Shown: positions 44,919 through 55,081, counted from the stretch's first letter. The stretch: 64,000 nucleotides of DNA from JANRIC01 sp033765345 (GCA_033765345.1 JANRIC010000039.1:32557-96556), one strand, 5' to 3'. A program made the numbers and translations. Notes: generated from the sequence alone by a model not told the origin.

Positions 44919-45284
44919 TTATCCTTCCACAATTTTGAGCAGGTACTCCTCTGTCTCATCCTCATTGATTACGAATAGAATGGATTTCGCTAAAAAATCT
45001 TCATGATCCGATACATCAATAGGTATGTAAGGACTCACGATCAGATTCCCCAAAGCATCAAAAGTATGAAAAATTTTGATGTTGTATTCATTCGGAGTAC
45101 CTGATTTGTATACGCCTCCTGTAACCAGAATCCCGTTTTTGAATCGGGCGGTTGCCAGCACAATCGGCTGATTTTCAAAAATATCCTCCGAAACTTTCAC
45201 TGTGCCTTGCATAAGCTCCGTCCAGGCTCTTTTGCCACCTGGAGGGAGTTTCATAGTAGCGGTGTATACTTTCTTTTTTGGCAT
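44919..45284 (-). CDS. Small conserved-looking protein cotranscribed with pckA
   Basis: The 121-residue protein starts 3 bp after the pckA stop, on the same strand, and ends near the shared terminator. It is basic at the N-terminus (MPKKKVYTATMKLPPGGKRA) and acidic at the C-terminus (INEDETEEYLLKIVEG), with a beta-rich middle. No family is recognised and no membrane segment or signal peptide is seen. Tight coupling to pckA suggests a role near gluconeogenesis or anaplerosis, but that is inference. Confidence 0.6.
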   Translation of the reverse strand: MPKKKVYTATMKLPPGGKRAWTELMQGTVKVSEDIFENQPIVLATARFKNGILVTGGVYKSGTPNEYNIKIFHTFDALGNLIVSPYIPIDVSDHEDFLAKSILFVINEDETEEYLLKIVEG

Positions 45285-45287
45285 CCT

Positions 45288-46898
45288 TTATACATCTGTA
45301 CGTGGAACGGGAGCCCCTGACATGATTTCATCATTGGCATAATCTTCAAACTTCCTGAAGTTATTGATAAACTGATTTGCCAAGAAATTGGCTTTGGCAT
45401 AAAAGCTTTTATCATCTCCCCACATACGTCTTGGGCTGAGTACTTCTACGGGCACACCCGGACAAGAAGAAGGCATAGATACCCCAAAAATGGTATGTTT
45501 GCGGTATCCTACGTGGTTTAATTTGCCTTCCAAAGCAGCCGTGATCATCGCACGGGTATATTTTAGCTTAATTCGAGAGCCAATTCCATAAGGACCTCCA
45601 CTCCACCCGGTATTGACCAGCCAAACGTTTACCTGAGTTTCGTCCATTTTATGTCCAAGCATTTCGGCGTATTTGGTAGGGTGCAGCGGCAAAAAAGGAG
45701 AGCCAAAACAAGCACTGAATACTGCTTGAGGTTCGGTAACTCCCGCCTCAGTACCAGCAACTTTGGCCGTATACCCCGATATAAAATGGTACATTGCCTG
45801 ACCCTTATCCAGCTTTGAAATGGCAGGAAGAATACCATAAGCATCACAAGTCAAGAAGAAAATATGGTTAGGTACGCCTCCGATGGAGGGTTCTACGGCA
45901 TTGGCAATGTGATGGATTGGGTAAGCTGTCCGGGTATTTTCAGTGACTTCAATATTTTCGTAATTGACTGTACGGGTGTTGGGAATAAAACGGGTATTCT
46001 CCAAAATGGCACCGTGGCGAATAGCTCGGTAAATCTCAGGCTCTTTTTCTTCGGTAAGATCAATTACCTTGGCATAACAACCTCCTTCAAAATTAAATAC
46101 GTGTTCATCCGTCCAGCCGTGCTCATCATCACCAATAAGCATCCTATTGGGATCGGCTGAAAGGGTAGTTTTACCCGTTCCGGAGAGACCAAAGTAGATC
46201 GCTGTATCTCCGTGCTCTCCAATATTGGCAGAAGCGTGCATAGGGAAAACGCCAAAATCTGTGGGCAAAAGAAAATTAAGCACAGAGAAAATACCCTTTT
46301 TCATTTCTCCGGCATAAGCAGTACCACCAATCAGAATGATTCTTCGGGTCATATTCAAAATGGCAAAGTTGGGGTTCTTGGTACCGTCGGTGCTGGGGTC
46401 AGAGACAAAATCAGGGTCACAAATGATGGTAAAATTCGGCTCAAAATCTGCCAGTTCTTCTGTACGAGGTCTCAGAAACATATTGTAGCAGAAGAGGTTA
46501 TGCCAGGCTTTGGTATTCACTACCCGAATATTGAGGCGATAATTTTCATCAGCACCTGCAAAAGCATCTCTGATAAAAAGCTCTTTGCCGTTCAGATTTT
46601 GAATCATTTTCTGATAAAGTGCCTCAAATTTATCCGGTTCAAAGGGAATATTAATTTCACCCCACCATACGGTATCTTGAGTTTTATCATCTTTTACAAT
46701 GTAGCGATCTTTGGGCGATCTCCCGGTAAATTTGCCGGTATCACACATCAAAGCTCCGGTATCAGTCAAAAGACCTTCTTTTTTGAAGAGAGCTTGCTCA
46801 ATCAGCTCAGAAGGAGTTAGATTCCAGTTGACTTTGGCAGGTTCAAAACTGCCCAAATACTGAAGTCCTTTTTTAGGGATAATTACGGTATCAAACAT
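45288..46898 (-). CDS. pckA: Phosphoenolpyruvate carboxykinase (ATP)
   Basis: The 536-residue enzyme has the expected length. It catalyses oxaloacetate + ATP to PEP + CO2 + ADP, the first step of gluconeogenesis. Visible motifs are TGRSPKDRYIV, AFAGADENYRLNIRVV, FPMHASANIGEHGDTAIYFG, the kinase-1a loop GLSGTGKTTLSADPNR (about 240-255), IGDDEHGW (metal-binding) and NTGWSGGPYGIGSRIKL. All catalytic motifs look intact. A 121-residue gene follows by 3 bp in the same operon. Confidence 0.96.
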   Translation of the reverse strand: MFDTVIIPKKGLQYLGSFEPAKVNWNLTPSELIEQALFKKEGLLTDTGALMCDTGKFTGRSPKDRYIVKDDKTQDTVWWGEINIPFEPDKFEALYQKMIQNLNGKELFIRDAFAGADENYRLNIRVVNTKAWHNLFCYNMFLRPRTEELADFEPNFTIICDPDFVSDPSTDGTKNPNFAILNMTRRIILIGGTAYAGEMKKGIFSVLNFLLPTDFGVFPMHASANIGEHGDTAIYFGLSGTGKTTLSADPNRMLIGDDEHGWTDEHVFNFEGGCYAKVIDLTEEKEPEIYRAIRHGAILENTRFIPNTRTVNYENIEVTENTRTAYPIHHIANAVEPSIGGVPNHIFFLTCDAYGILPAISKLDKGQAMYHFISGYTAKVAGTEAGVTEPQAVFSACFGSPFLPLHPTKYAEMLGHKMDETQVNVWLVNTGWSGGPYGIGSRIKLKYTRAMITAALEGKLNHVGYRKHTIFGVSMPSSCPGVPVEVLSPRRMWGDDKSFYAKANFLANQFINNFRKFEDYANDEIMSGAPVPRTDV

Positions 46899-47017
46899 GA
46901 CAAGCTAAATTTTAGGTTTATAAAAATAAATTAACTTATGTTCAAACCAAAGTAGTTTTGGAGATTTAGGAATGTAAATCCTTCAAAATCAAGTTAATCA
47001 ATCCTGAAAATCAGTCC

Positions 47018-47038
47018 AATCACTTTAATCTAGGTATA
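47018..47038 (-). repeat. Dispersed intergenic motif, copy 2
   Basis: On the minus strand TATACCTAGATTAAAGTG followed by ATT. One mismatch from the copy at 63831-63851. Confidence 0.5.
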
Positions 47039-47114
47039 AAATTTACAAAGAGGACAAACCGCCCAAAATACCAAAATGTATCATTATTGATTTAGTATAA
47101 GGTCGTTGCCCGAT

Positions 47115-47131
47115 TAACTAGGTCCTAGTTA
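47115..47131. promoter_or_regulatory. Perfect 8-bp-arm palindrome, possible operator
   Basis: TAACTAGG-T-CCTAGTTA, about 300 bp upstream of the 7TM receptor gene. A dimeric regulator could bind it; there is no further support. Confidence 0.25.
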
Positions 47132-47427
47132 CACATGAATTAGTTTGAAAAATATGATATTTGTCGTTTTTGTAAAATTTAATCTCTTATATTACATTAA
47201 GCTGGGAATTGTTTTATTTCACATAGATAAAATTATATCATTTTGACCAAAAATGAGGATAAAATTTGATATATCCTGATAATTTTTCAGAGAATTGTTC
47301 TTGAAAGCAAAATTATTTTGTAGTTTAGGAGTCCATAGCTATTGAATTTATAGGTATTTTAATAATCAGGAAAACAAAACATAGGGGCCAAAAACCTCGA
47401 CAAGGCATCAAATTCAGGCGGAACTTT

Positions 47428-49287
47428 ATGTTTAAAAGGCTTTTTATTCTTCTCATGCCTCTATTATTTGGGGGGGGCGTGGTTGCAGCAAAGAATATCC
47501 TACTTGTAAAACCAACTGATAAAGACGTAGTAATCAAAACGGACTATCTGGAAATCCTGGAAGATCCATCCGGGTCATTGCATATCCAAGAGGTGATACG
47601 GTCTGAATTTGCCAAAAAATTTCATTATAGCCAAGGGGATCTTCCAATTAATCAAAACACCGAAAGTACATACTGGCTTTGTTTTAAAGTCAAATTTGTG
47701 GAAGAAGACTCTCAGCAATGGTTACTTGAAATCCTCGATCTGCACATCAACCACATTCAGGTATTTATTCAAGTGAACAACCAAATTATTACCCTTCCAA
47801 GTGAAGGATACCTTGAAAATTTCAAGAAAAGACCTTACCTACATAAAAATTTTGTGTATGATGTCCCTCAAGTAGAAGCAGGTCAGGAAATCACTTTTTA
47901 TCTCCGTATCAAATCCGAAAATTATGCTCCTTTCCTTTTTAAGCTTCGGCGGAATAGTTTTTTTATTCACTATGCCCTGAATGAATATTATATCCTGGGT
48001 TTATATTATGGTATTTTGCTCATTATGGCCTTGTATAATGCCATGATTTATTTTTATGTGCGAGAGCATTTATATATGTATTATGTATTGTATGTGATCA
48101 GTTGTATACTGGTCTCATTTGGAGAAGACGGACTGGGATTTCAGTATTTATGGCCTCACTATCCATTGATCAATCTTTGGATAGATAGATATGCACCTTT
48201 TTTATTATTATTTTCATTTATTATTTATACACAATCCTTCCTAGAATTTAAAAAACACATGCCTCAAACCAGGTTTTTTTTATGGTATATCATGGCTGCT
48301 TACACCATTTATCTGTTTGTAATTGAGCTTTTTACCAAACTATACCACCCACATACCTATCTGTATCTGATATTATTGCCCTTTATAATTTTATACAGGG
48401 CTGCAATTTATTTGTACCTCAAAGGAGTAAAGGTGTATACCGGATTTTTTTTGCTGGGTTATTCCTTTACAATGATTGGAATTGTAAACCTTATTCTGAG
48501 AAAAAACGGAGTTGTCTGGGATAGTATATGGTTTGTGTATAGCCTTGATATAGGGTTTGTAGTGGAAGTTTTTTTCTTTTCCTTGGCTCAGGCTTATAGA
48601 TTAAGAGAGATAAAAAATGAAAAAGAACAAGCCCAGCACGAGTTAATCCTTCAGCTGAAAGAAAATGAAAAGATCATTCAGATAGAAGTTCAGCAGAGAA
48701 CCCAGGAAATCAATCGGCAAAAGTCCATTATCGAGAAACAAAACCAGGTGCTGGTAAATCAATCCGAAGAATTAAAAGCTCAAGCAGAAGAAATCAAAAG
48801 GATCAACCAACTATTAAACCAAGAAAATGAGCAACTGCAAAGCAGCGTCAAGGAATTGACTAAGTCTAGAGTATTGACGCAAGTTGTTGATTTTGAGGAG
48901 TTTATTAAGATATTCCCAGATGAAGATGCCTGCTATCAGTTTTTAGCAGAGATCAAATGGCAATCCGGATACGCTTGTAATCGTTGCCAGAACAGAAGCT
49001 ACACACTAGGACGGGGACACTTTGCCCGCCGTTGTACCAAATGTGGCTACAACGAATCTGCCACTGTCAATACCATTTTTGAGCGTAGTCACTTGGATTT
49101 ACAAAAAGCACTTTATATGCTTTTTCTGGTCTATAACCAAAAAGAAAATACAAGTGCAGTAGAATTATCCCAAACTTTAGGTATCCGAGAAAATACGTGT
49201 GGAAAATTTATTCGTAAAATCCGCACAAAAATGAAAAACACAAAAAATCAAATACAGGAAGGCTGGACTCATATTATACTGGATTAG
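47428..49287 (+). CDS. 7TMR-DISM receptor fused to an IS1595-type zinc-ribbon/HTH domain
   Basis: The 619-residue protein has a signal peptide, a periplasmic 7TMR-DISM extracellular domain (about 25-180), and seven membrane helices (about 187-392, LYYGILLIMALYNAMIYF onward). A coiled coil follows (395-480). The C-terminus (485-615) looks like the N-terminal DNA-binding part of IS1595-type transposases: CNRC (517-520), GRGHFARRCTKCGYNESATV (second CxxC 536-539) and an HTH-like helix from SAVELSQTLGIRENTCGKFI. No DDE nuclease core is present. This suggests a membrane-bound DNA-binding receptor, an unusual output domain. DNA binding is inference. Confidence 0.78.
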   Translation: MFKRLFILLMPLLFGGGVVAAKNILLVKPTDKDVVIKTDYLEILEDPSGSLHIQEVIRSEFAKKFHYSQGDLPINQNTESTYWLCFKVKFVEEDSQQWLLEILDLHINHIQVFIQVNNQIITLPSEGYLENFKKRPYLHKNFVYDVPQVEAGQEITFYLRIKSENYAPFLFKLRRNSFFIHYALNEYYILGLYYGILLIMALYNAMIYFYVREHLYMYYVLYVISCILVSFGEDGLGFQYLWPHYPLINLWIDRYAPFLLLFSFIIYTQSFLEFKKHMPQTRFFLWYIMAAYTIYLFVIELFTKLYHPHTYLYLILLPFIILYRAAIYLYLKGVKVYTGFFLLGYSFTMIGIVNLILRKNGVVWDSIWFVYSLDIGFVVEVFFFSLAQAYRLREIKNEKEQAQHELILQLKENEKIIQIEVQQRTQEINRQKSIIEKQNQVLVNQSEELKAQAEEIKRINQLLNQENEQLQSSVKELTKSRVLTQVVDFEEFIKIFPDEDACYQFLAEIKWQSGYACNRCQNRSYTLGRGHFARRCTKCGYNESATVNTIFERSHLDLQKALYMLFLVYNQKENTSAVELSQTLGIRENTCGKFIRKIRTKMKNTKNQIQEGWTHIILD

Positions 49288-49833
49288 CTGGCTGATACTC
49301 ATTTATCCTGCAAAATTCTGCACACGATCAATTTTCTTTTTATTTCGGATGAAATTTTTAGACCACAAAGCAAAAAAACGAATCAAAATTGTGTTTTTTC
49401 AATAAAATATAGTTTCTTTAAGTGCCGCTTAGATACGCATCTATAAAGGTTAAATATAAGTTTGAGGTTCATTATCAAGCTATTTCGAGATTAAAATCTT
49501 GAGTTTAAAGTGCCGTTTTGTGTTATAACTGTTTGTATATCAAAGAATTACATATATTTTTTTATAAAAACACTTGATTTTATACTAAAAATATCAGAGT
49601 TTTGTAATGCAACTTACTCAAGGAAATATCCAAAAATGTCTTTTTCTAAGGAATTGCAATCGATTTCGGTACTTCCTTATATTTAAAAATGACCTTTTTC
49701 TATTCTCAAATATGATTTTTCTAAGAGTAAGCTCATAAAAAAGAAAGTTGATTTACATTGTAAACCAACTTTCGGCATCCAAAAGGTATTGCAAGTACCA
49801 ATTGGCGATCATTTAATCTAAAATTAAAAAAAG
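49288..49833. other. Intergenic region upstream of the SusC gene
   Basis: No gene supported. It contains two AAGTGCCG words (49419 and 49506) and a 13-bp-arm hairpin with one mismatch (49744-49772) about 60 bp before the SusC ATG, which may be a 5' leader structure. No clear TAnnTTTG element. Confidence 0.45.
49744..49772. other. Leader stem-loop before the SusC gene
   Basis: AAAGTTGATTTAC and GTAAACCAACTTT with a 3-nt loop. T tract only on the minus strand side, where no gene ends, so a plus-strand 5' leader hairpin is more likely than a terminator. Confidence 0.4.
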
Positions 49834-52800
49834 ATGATGTACAAAATTACCAAAAAACTTGTATTTAGAAAACCAATTCCAGACCTGAAAAGGTTTCTGC
49901 TAATCCTAAGTTTAGGACTTTTTTTGGGGGCTTTCCAAAATGCTTTTGCTCAAAGGACTGTGAGCGGTAAGGTAACCGATGATACCGGCTCTGGTATCCC
50001 TGGGGTTGCCGTAGTAGTCAAAGGTACCGATGTGGGTTCTGTCACCGATGTAGATGGTAACTACTCTATTTCTGTACCTGGTGACAATGCTGTGCTCATA
50101 TTCAGCTCGGTAGGTTTTGCCAACCGTGAAGAAACTGTGGGCTCACGCAGCACCATCGATGTAGCCATGGAAAGTACCGACACGCAATTGAGCGAGCTTG
50201 TCGTAACAGGGTATACCATTGATGACCGCCGTGAGACTTCCGGCTCGGTTGCAATCGTAAAAGCCAAAGACCTTCAAGTGATCCCTTCCGGTAACGTGGA
50301 GCAGCAGCTTCAAGGTCGTGTAGCCGGGATAACGGTCATCTCTAACGGTCAGCCTGGTACTACTAGCCAGATTCGTGTGCGTGGTTTTGGTGCATTTGGT
50401 GGTAACGAACCTTTGTACGTTGTGGACGGAGTACCTGTGGGTTCTACCGACTTCTTAAACCCAGACGATATTGAGACCACTACCGTACTCAAAGACGCTG
50501 CCGCTGCCTCTATTTATGGTGCGCGTGCTGCCAACGGGGTAATTATCTATACCACTAAAAGAGGTACACGAGGAGCCAAAAAACTAAACGTTACTTATGA
50601 TGGACTGGTTGGTTTTACGGATCCAGGTAAAGGTATCGAAATGTTGAACCCTACCGATTTTGCAGACTGGACTTGGAGAGCTTTGGCCAATTCAGGGCTA
50701 CCGTTTAGTCACCCTCAATTCGGTACAGGTACTACCCCTGTGATCCCTACGTATTTGAGTGCGCCTGATTTTGACAATCCTGGGCAAACTAGATCAGGGG
50801 TAAGCGGTGAGATTGACCTGGAAACTGCCAGACCTTTCTACAACATTGATCCTACACGTGGATCCATTGTTCAATTAACCAGAGCGAATGTAGCTGGGAC
50901 TGACTGGTACGATGCCATTAGCCGGACCGGATCTATTCACCGCCACACCATTGGTATCAACGGTGGAGGAGAGTCAAGCCGCTATTATGTAGGTATGAGC
51001 TTGCAGGATCAGGACGGTATCTTACGTTACCAAAACTTCCAACGGTATACTTTCCGCGTTAATACGGAATTTGATGTGCTGAAAAACCTCCGAATCGGAG
51101 AAAACATTCAGATCACTTACCGTCAGGTATTAGGTCTTTTAGGAGGTGAAGGTGGTATCGGTGCAGCAGATGACGAAAACCTGGTTTTGGATGCGGTGCG
51201 TATGCCAACGATCATTCCAGTATTTGATGAGTTCGGAGGATACGCTGGCACAGCTTCCAGAGGTTTTAATAACCCCCGTAACCCCGTAGCTTCTCAGGAT
51301 GGTAGCAAAGACAACCGTAACTTCAACATTAACGGATTCGGTAACGTTTACCTGGAATACGAACCAATCAAAGGTTTGGTATTACGTACCAGCCTTGGAG
51401 GTCAGTACAATTATAACTACAACTGGTTCTATAGCCGTCGTCAGTATGAAAACTCCGAAAACAACTCTGCATTCACTTATGGAGAGGGTGGAAGTTATAC
51501 ATTCCAGTGGGTGTATACCAATACTGCCAACTTCAAGAGAACCTTTGGACAGCACGGCGTGGATGTACTCGCAGGTATTGAGGCTTTGAATACAGGCTCT
51601 GGCCGTGGTATTAATGGTTCTGGTTTGAATCCTTTCTCATTAGATCCAGATTATATTACACTTCCTAATACGGAGCGACTTCCTGTAAACAGCTTCCAAT
51701 TTAAAGGGGTTAACTTCTACTCTTTGTTTAGCCGTTTGAACTATACCTTCAATGACCGATACATTTTCTCCTTTGTCATTCGTCGTGATGGTTCTTCTCG
51801 ATTCGGTTCTAATAACCGCTACGGGGTGTTCCCGGCTTTTTCTTTGGCATGGCGTCTTTCTTCCGAAAGCTTTATGCAGGGACTTACCTGGATCAACGAC
51901 CTGAAAATCCGCGGTGGTTATGGTGCTATGGGTAACTCTAACAACGTAAACCCCAATAACCAATATAGCTTATACGGAGGTGACCTAGGTAACTCTTCTT
52001 ATGACATCAATGGAACTAACAGCAGTGCCTTGCTCGGATTTTATCGTACACGTATCGGTAACCCAGATGCAAAGTGGGAAACCAGTATTACGGCTAACGT
52101 AGGTTTTGACGGTACTTTCTTTAACAATAAACTGGACATTATCTTTGACTGGTGGCAAAAAGACACCAGAGACTTATTGTTCCAAGTACCTGTTCCTTCC
52201 GTATTGGGATACCAAGCTTCTGCGCCTTCTGTAAATATTGCTGAAATGAAAAATGCAGGGGTTGATATTCAAATTATTACCCGTGGTAAAATTAGCGAAG
52301 TAAGTTATGAAGTGACCGTAAACGGAGGATTCCTGAAAAATGAGATCGTTTCCCTGGCTGGTGATTTGACTTATATCACGGCTATTGACCCAGGTTACCG
52401 AGGCATTAACCCCATCCGTAACCAATTAGGCAGACCTTTGTCTTCTTTCTTCGGTTATCAGGTAGAAGGTTTGTTCCGTGATCAAGCAGATGTAGATGCA
52501 CATGCTACACAAAACGGAGCTGCTCCTGGGCGCTTTAAGTTTGCCGATACAGATGGTGATGGAGAAATCACTCCCGATGACCGCGTATGGTTGGGTGCTC
52601 CAGTACCTAAGTTCCAAGGAGGACTTAATTTCAAAATCACCTGGAAAGGAATTGATTTGGAAGTGTATTCATTCCTATCTGCTGGAAACAAAGTGTGGAA
52701 TCAAACCAAATGGTTTACACATCTACAGCCCTCATTCCTCGGTTCACAAAAAGCAGAAGCAGTGAAAGATTCTTGGACTCCTCAAAACTTAGACGCTACT

Positions 52801-53109
52801 ATTCCTATCTTTGAAACTGCTTCTAACTTTAGTACCAATACCCAGGCAAATTCTTGGTACGTGGAAGACGGTTCTTATTTCAGAATGCAAAACATCACAT
52901 TGGGTTATAACTTCCCAACTGCGATCTTACAAAAACTGAAAATGACCAGACTAAGAGTGTATGCTTCTACCAACAACGTATTTACCATCTCTGGCTACTC
53001 AGGACTGGATCCAAGTGTAGGGGGTGGCGCAGATACTACCTTTGGTATTGACGTAGGGAACTATCCAATCACCAGAAGCTTTACTTTTGGTGTAAATCTT
53101 GGTTTCTAA
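49834..53109 (+). CDS. SusC/RagA-family TonB-linked outer-membrane transporter
   Basis: The 1091-residue protein has a signal peptide (LLILSLGLFLGAFQNAFAQ), a CarboxypepD_reg-like N-terminal domain (VSGKVTDDTGSGIPGVAVVV, DGNYSISV), and a TonB box-like LSELVVTGYT. A plug domain follows (GRVAGITVISNGQPGTTSQI, then RVRGFGAF and NEPLYVVDGVP). The long barrel ends in GVNLGF. It imports oligosaccharides with SusD and TonB energy. susD follows after 37 bp in the same operon. The substrate cannot be read, but a GH1 beta-glucosidase follows 5 kb downstream. Confidence 0.93.
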   Translation: MMYKITKKLVFRKPIPDLKRFLLILSLGLFLGAFQNAFAQRTVSGKVTDDTGSGIPGVAVVVKGTDVGSVTDVDGNYSISVPGDNAVLIFSSVGFANREETVGSRSTIDVAMESTDTQLSELVVTGYTIDDRRETSGSVAIVKAKDLQVIPSGNVEQQLQGRVAGITVISNGQPGTTSQIRVRGFGAFGGNEPLYVVDGVPVGSTDFLNPDDIETTTVLKDAAAASIYGARAANGVIIYTTKRGTRGAKKLNVTYDGLVGFTDPGKGIEMLNPTDFADWTWRALANSGLPFSHPQFGTGTTPVIPTYLSAPDFDNPGQTRSGVSGEIDLETARPFYNIDPTRGSIVQLTRANVAGTDWYDAISRTGSIHRHTIGINGGGESSRYYVGMSLQDQDGILRYQNFQRYTFRVNTEFDVLKNLRIGENIQITYRQVLGLLGGEGGIGAADDENLVLDAVRMPTIIPVFDEFGGYAGTASRGFNNPRNPVASQDGSKDNRNFNINGFGNVYLEYEPIKGLVLRTSLGGQYNYNYNWFYSRRQYENSENNSAFTYGEGGSYTFQWVYTNTANFKRTFGQHGVDVLAGIEALNTGSGRGINGSGLNPFSLDPDYITLPNTERLPVNSFQFKGVNFYSLFSRLNYTFNDRYIFSFVIRRDGSSRFGSNNRYGVFPAFSLAWRLSSESFMQGLTWINDLKIRGGYGAMGNSNNVNPNNQYSLYGGDLGNSSYDINGTNSSALLGFYRTRIGNPDAKWETSITANVGFDGTFFNNKLDIIFDWWQKDTRDLLFQVPVPSVLGYQASAPSVNIAEMKNAGVDIQIITRGKISEVSYEVTVNGGFLKNEIVSLAGDLTYITAIDPGYRGINPIRNQLGRPLSSFFGYQVEGLFRDQADVDAHATQNGAAPGRFKFADTDGDGEITPDDRVWLGAPVPKFQGGLNFKITWKGIDLEVYSFLSAGNKVWNQTKWFTHLQPSFLGSQKAEAVKDSWTPQNLDATIPIFETASNFSTNTQANSWYVEDGSYFRMQNITLGYNFPTAILQKLKMTRLRVYASTNNVFTISGYSGLDPSVGGGADTTFGIDVGNYPITRSFTFGVNLGF

Positions 53110-53146
53110 TATTTAATCTTGTGAAATTTTAAAAATATTGATCTAT

Positions 53147-54895
53147 ATGAAACTTACCAAAAAAATATTTCTTACTGTATTTGTACTGATGATTTTTGCT
53201 GTTTCTTGTAAGGACAGTTTCTTGGAAATACCTCCGGTAGGTCAGTTGTCAGATGCACAGCTAACTTCTGAAACGGGGTTGCAAGCCGTATTACTTTCCG
53301 CTTATGCACAGTTAAACGGTCGTTTTAATCGTCTTGCCAGCCCTACCAACTGGGTTTGGGGTAGTATTCGCGGTGGAGACGCCAACAAAGGTACTGACCC
53401 AGGTGACTTTAGTGACATCAACCCTATCCAGGAGTATGAATATCTTTCTACCCAGGGTGTCATTCGTGATAACTGGAACGGTAACTATGAAGGTATCGCC
53501 AGAGCTAACCTGGTATTGCGTTTATTGAACAATGCCGCTCCAGAAGTTACTGATGCTACCAAAGCATTGATCGCTGCCGAAGCCAGATTCTTACGTGCAC
53601 ACTACTACTTCCAATTGAAGCGTAACTTCAACAATACGCCTTATGTGGATGAAAACGTAGACTACGGTACTGGTATCGAACTGGTCGGAAATTCTGAGGA
53701 TCTGTGGCCTAAAATCGAGGCTGACTTCCAATTTGCCGTAGATAACCTACCAGATACACAAGGCTCAGTAGGTAAAGCAAACGTTTGGGCTGCCAAAGCT
53801 TATCTGGCTAAAGTATATTTGTATCAAGCAAAATATGCTCAAGCTAAAACCCTCTTTGACGATGTAATCGCAAACGGTAAAACCAGCAACGGTAAGGCTT
53901 ATGATCTAGTACCTGAATATGCAGGTGTATTCAGAGCTTCTAATGATAACAACGAAGAGTCTGTATTTGCTATCCAAGCTGCTGCCAATACTGGTAGCGT
54001 AAACAATGCCAACCCTGAGTTTGACCTGAATTATCCGTACAATACAGGTCCTGAAGGTCCAGGTAACTGCTGCGGTTTCTTCCAACCAAGCTTTGAGCTG
54101 GCCAACTCTTTCCGTACCGATGCCAATGGTCTGCCAATCCTGACCAAAACCGGAACAGTACGTGACTATAACATTGGCGCAAACCAAGTTGTTACTGATT
54201 TTGGGCTTCAGTCCAATCAAGCTTTTACGCCTGATGCCGGTAACCTGGATCCACGCATTGACCACTCTATCGGTCGTAGAGGTATTCCTTACCTGGATTG
54301 GAAAGATTTCCCAGGTCGCGACTGGATTCGTAACCAGGAAAACGGTGGTCCTTATGCACCCAAGAAGTTTATCTATTACAAATCTGATGTAGGTTCGCTA
54401 CAAGATAACAGCTCTTGGACTCCAGGCTATACCGCACTTAACTTTACTATCATCCGATTTGCAGACGTGCTTCTTATGGCTGCTGAAGTAGAAGTAGAGC
54501 TTGGTAACCTCGAAGCCGCCCGTGCATTGGTGAACAGAGTTCGTGAAAGAGCTGCCAACCCCTCCGGATTTGTAACTAAAGGTGGAAATCCTGCTGCCAA
54601 TTATGTAATCGATACATACGATACAGCCTGGACTGATGCCGCAGTCGCAAGAGAAGCTGTAAGAATGGAGCGCAAACTGGAGCTTTCTGGCGAAGGACAC
54701 CGCTTCTATGACCTATGCCGTTGGGGGGTTGTTACCGAAGAAGTTCAGGCTTATCTGGCTTATGAAAAACAATTCCTCGGAACAACTTTCTCTGCTGCCA
54801 AGTGGGATGCTGGTAAAGATGAATTATTGCCTCTGCCTCAAGATCAAATTGACTTGTATGCAGAAGGAATCCTGACTCAAAACCCTGGATTCTAA
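53147..54895 (+). CDS. SusD/RagB-family nutrient-binding lipoprotein
   Basis: ATG at 53147 gives 582 residues starting MKLTKKIFLTVFVLMIFAVSC with a lipobox cysteine, then the SusD hallmarks SFLEIPPVGQLSDAQL, EARFLRAHYYFQL, the TPR-like helical middle, and C-terminal ERKLELSGEGHRFYDLCRWG. It caps the SusC barrel and binds glycan at the cell surface. It follows SusC by 37 bp and is followed by a strong terminator. An upstream TTG at 53138 is not needed. Confidence 0.93.
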   Translation: MKLTKKIFLTVFVLMIFAVSCKDSFLEIPPVGQLSDAQLTSETGLQAVLLSAYAQLNGRFNRLASPTNWVWGSIRGGDANKGTDPGDFSDINPIQEYEYLSTQGVIRDNWNGNYEGIARANLVLRLLNNAAPEVTDATKALIAAEARFLRAHYYFQLKRNFNNTPYVDENVDYGTGIELVGNSEDLWPKIEADFQFAVDNLPDTQGSVGKANVWAAKAYLAKVYLYQAKYAQAKTLFDDVIANGKTSNGKAYDLVPEYAGVFRASNDNNEESVFAIQAAANTGSVNNANPEFDLNYPYNTGPEGPGNCCGFFQPSFELANSFRTDANGLPILTKTGTVRDYNIGANQVVTDFGLQSNQAFTPDAGNLDPRIDHSIGRRGIPYLDWKDFPGRDWIRNQENGGPYAPKKFIYYKSDVGSLQDNSSWTPGYTALNFTIIRFADVLLMAAEVEVELGNLEAARALVNRVRERAANPSGFVTKGGNPAANYVIDTYDTAWTDAAVAREAVRMERKLELSGEGHRFYDLCRWGVVTEEVQAYLAYEKQFLGTTFSAAKWDAGKDELLPLPQDQIDLYAEGILTQNPGF

Positions 54896-54924
54896 ACCTG
54901 TATTCTGTTTAGGATGATCAAATA

Positions 54925-54958
54925 AAAACTGGTACAGGCAGGCCTGTACCAGTTTTTT
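54925..54958 (+). terminator. Rho-independent terminator after the SusC-SusD pair
   Basis: A perfect 14-bp stem (54925-54938 with 54943-54956), 4-nt loop and T6 tract at 54953-54958, 30 bp after the SusD stop. Confidence 0.9.
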
Positions 54959-55003
54959 CTTATTATATTACTAGTTTCTCTCAAATATTTAGTGTTTTAT
55001 TTA

Positions 55004-55011
55004 TACATTTG
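55004..55011 (+). promoter_or_regulatory. Putative -7 element of the FG-GAP/GH1 operon
   Basis: TACATTTG fits TAnnTTTG, 70 bp before the ATG at 55082; a TATTTAG sequence lies about 20 bp upstream. With the preceding terminator this makes the FG-GAP/GH1 genes a separate transcription unit. Confidence 0.42.
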
Positions 55012-55081
55012 CCGGATAATTATCATACATCCTTTTGATTTTTCTTGAAAGACGATTCTTTGGCTTCACCCATTAACTGAC

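Larger units (their letters stand above)
46899..47427. other. Intergenic region between pckA and the 7TM receptor gene
   Basis: No gene supported. It contains the dispersed motif (47018-47038) and a perfect palindrome TAACTAGG-T-CCTAGTTA (47115-47131). Otherwise it is AT-rich. Confidence 0.5.

Noticed and set aside
46212..46820. 202-codon open frame opposite pckA
   Set aside because: Antisense shadow of a highly conserved enzyme gene.
49744..49772. Hairpin as terminator of a minus-strand gene
   Set aside because: No minus-strand gene ends there; a leader structure is more plausible.
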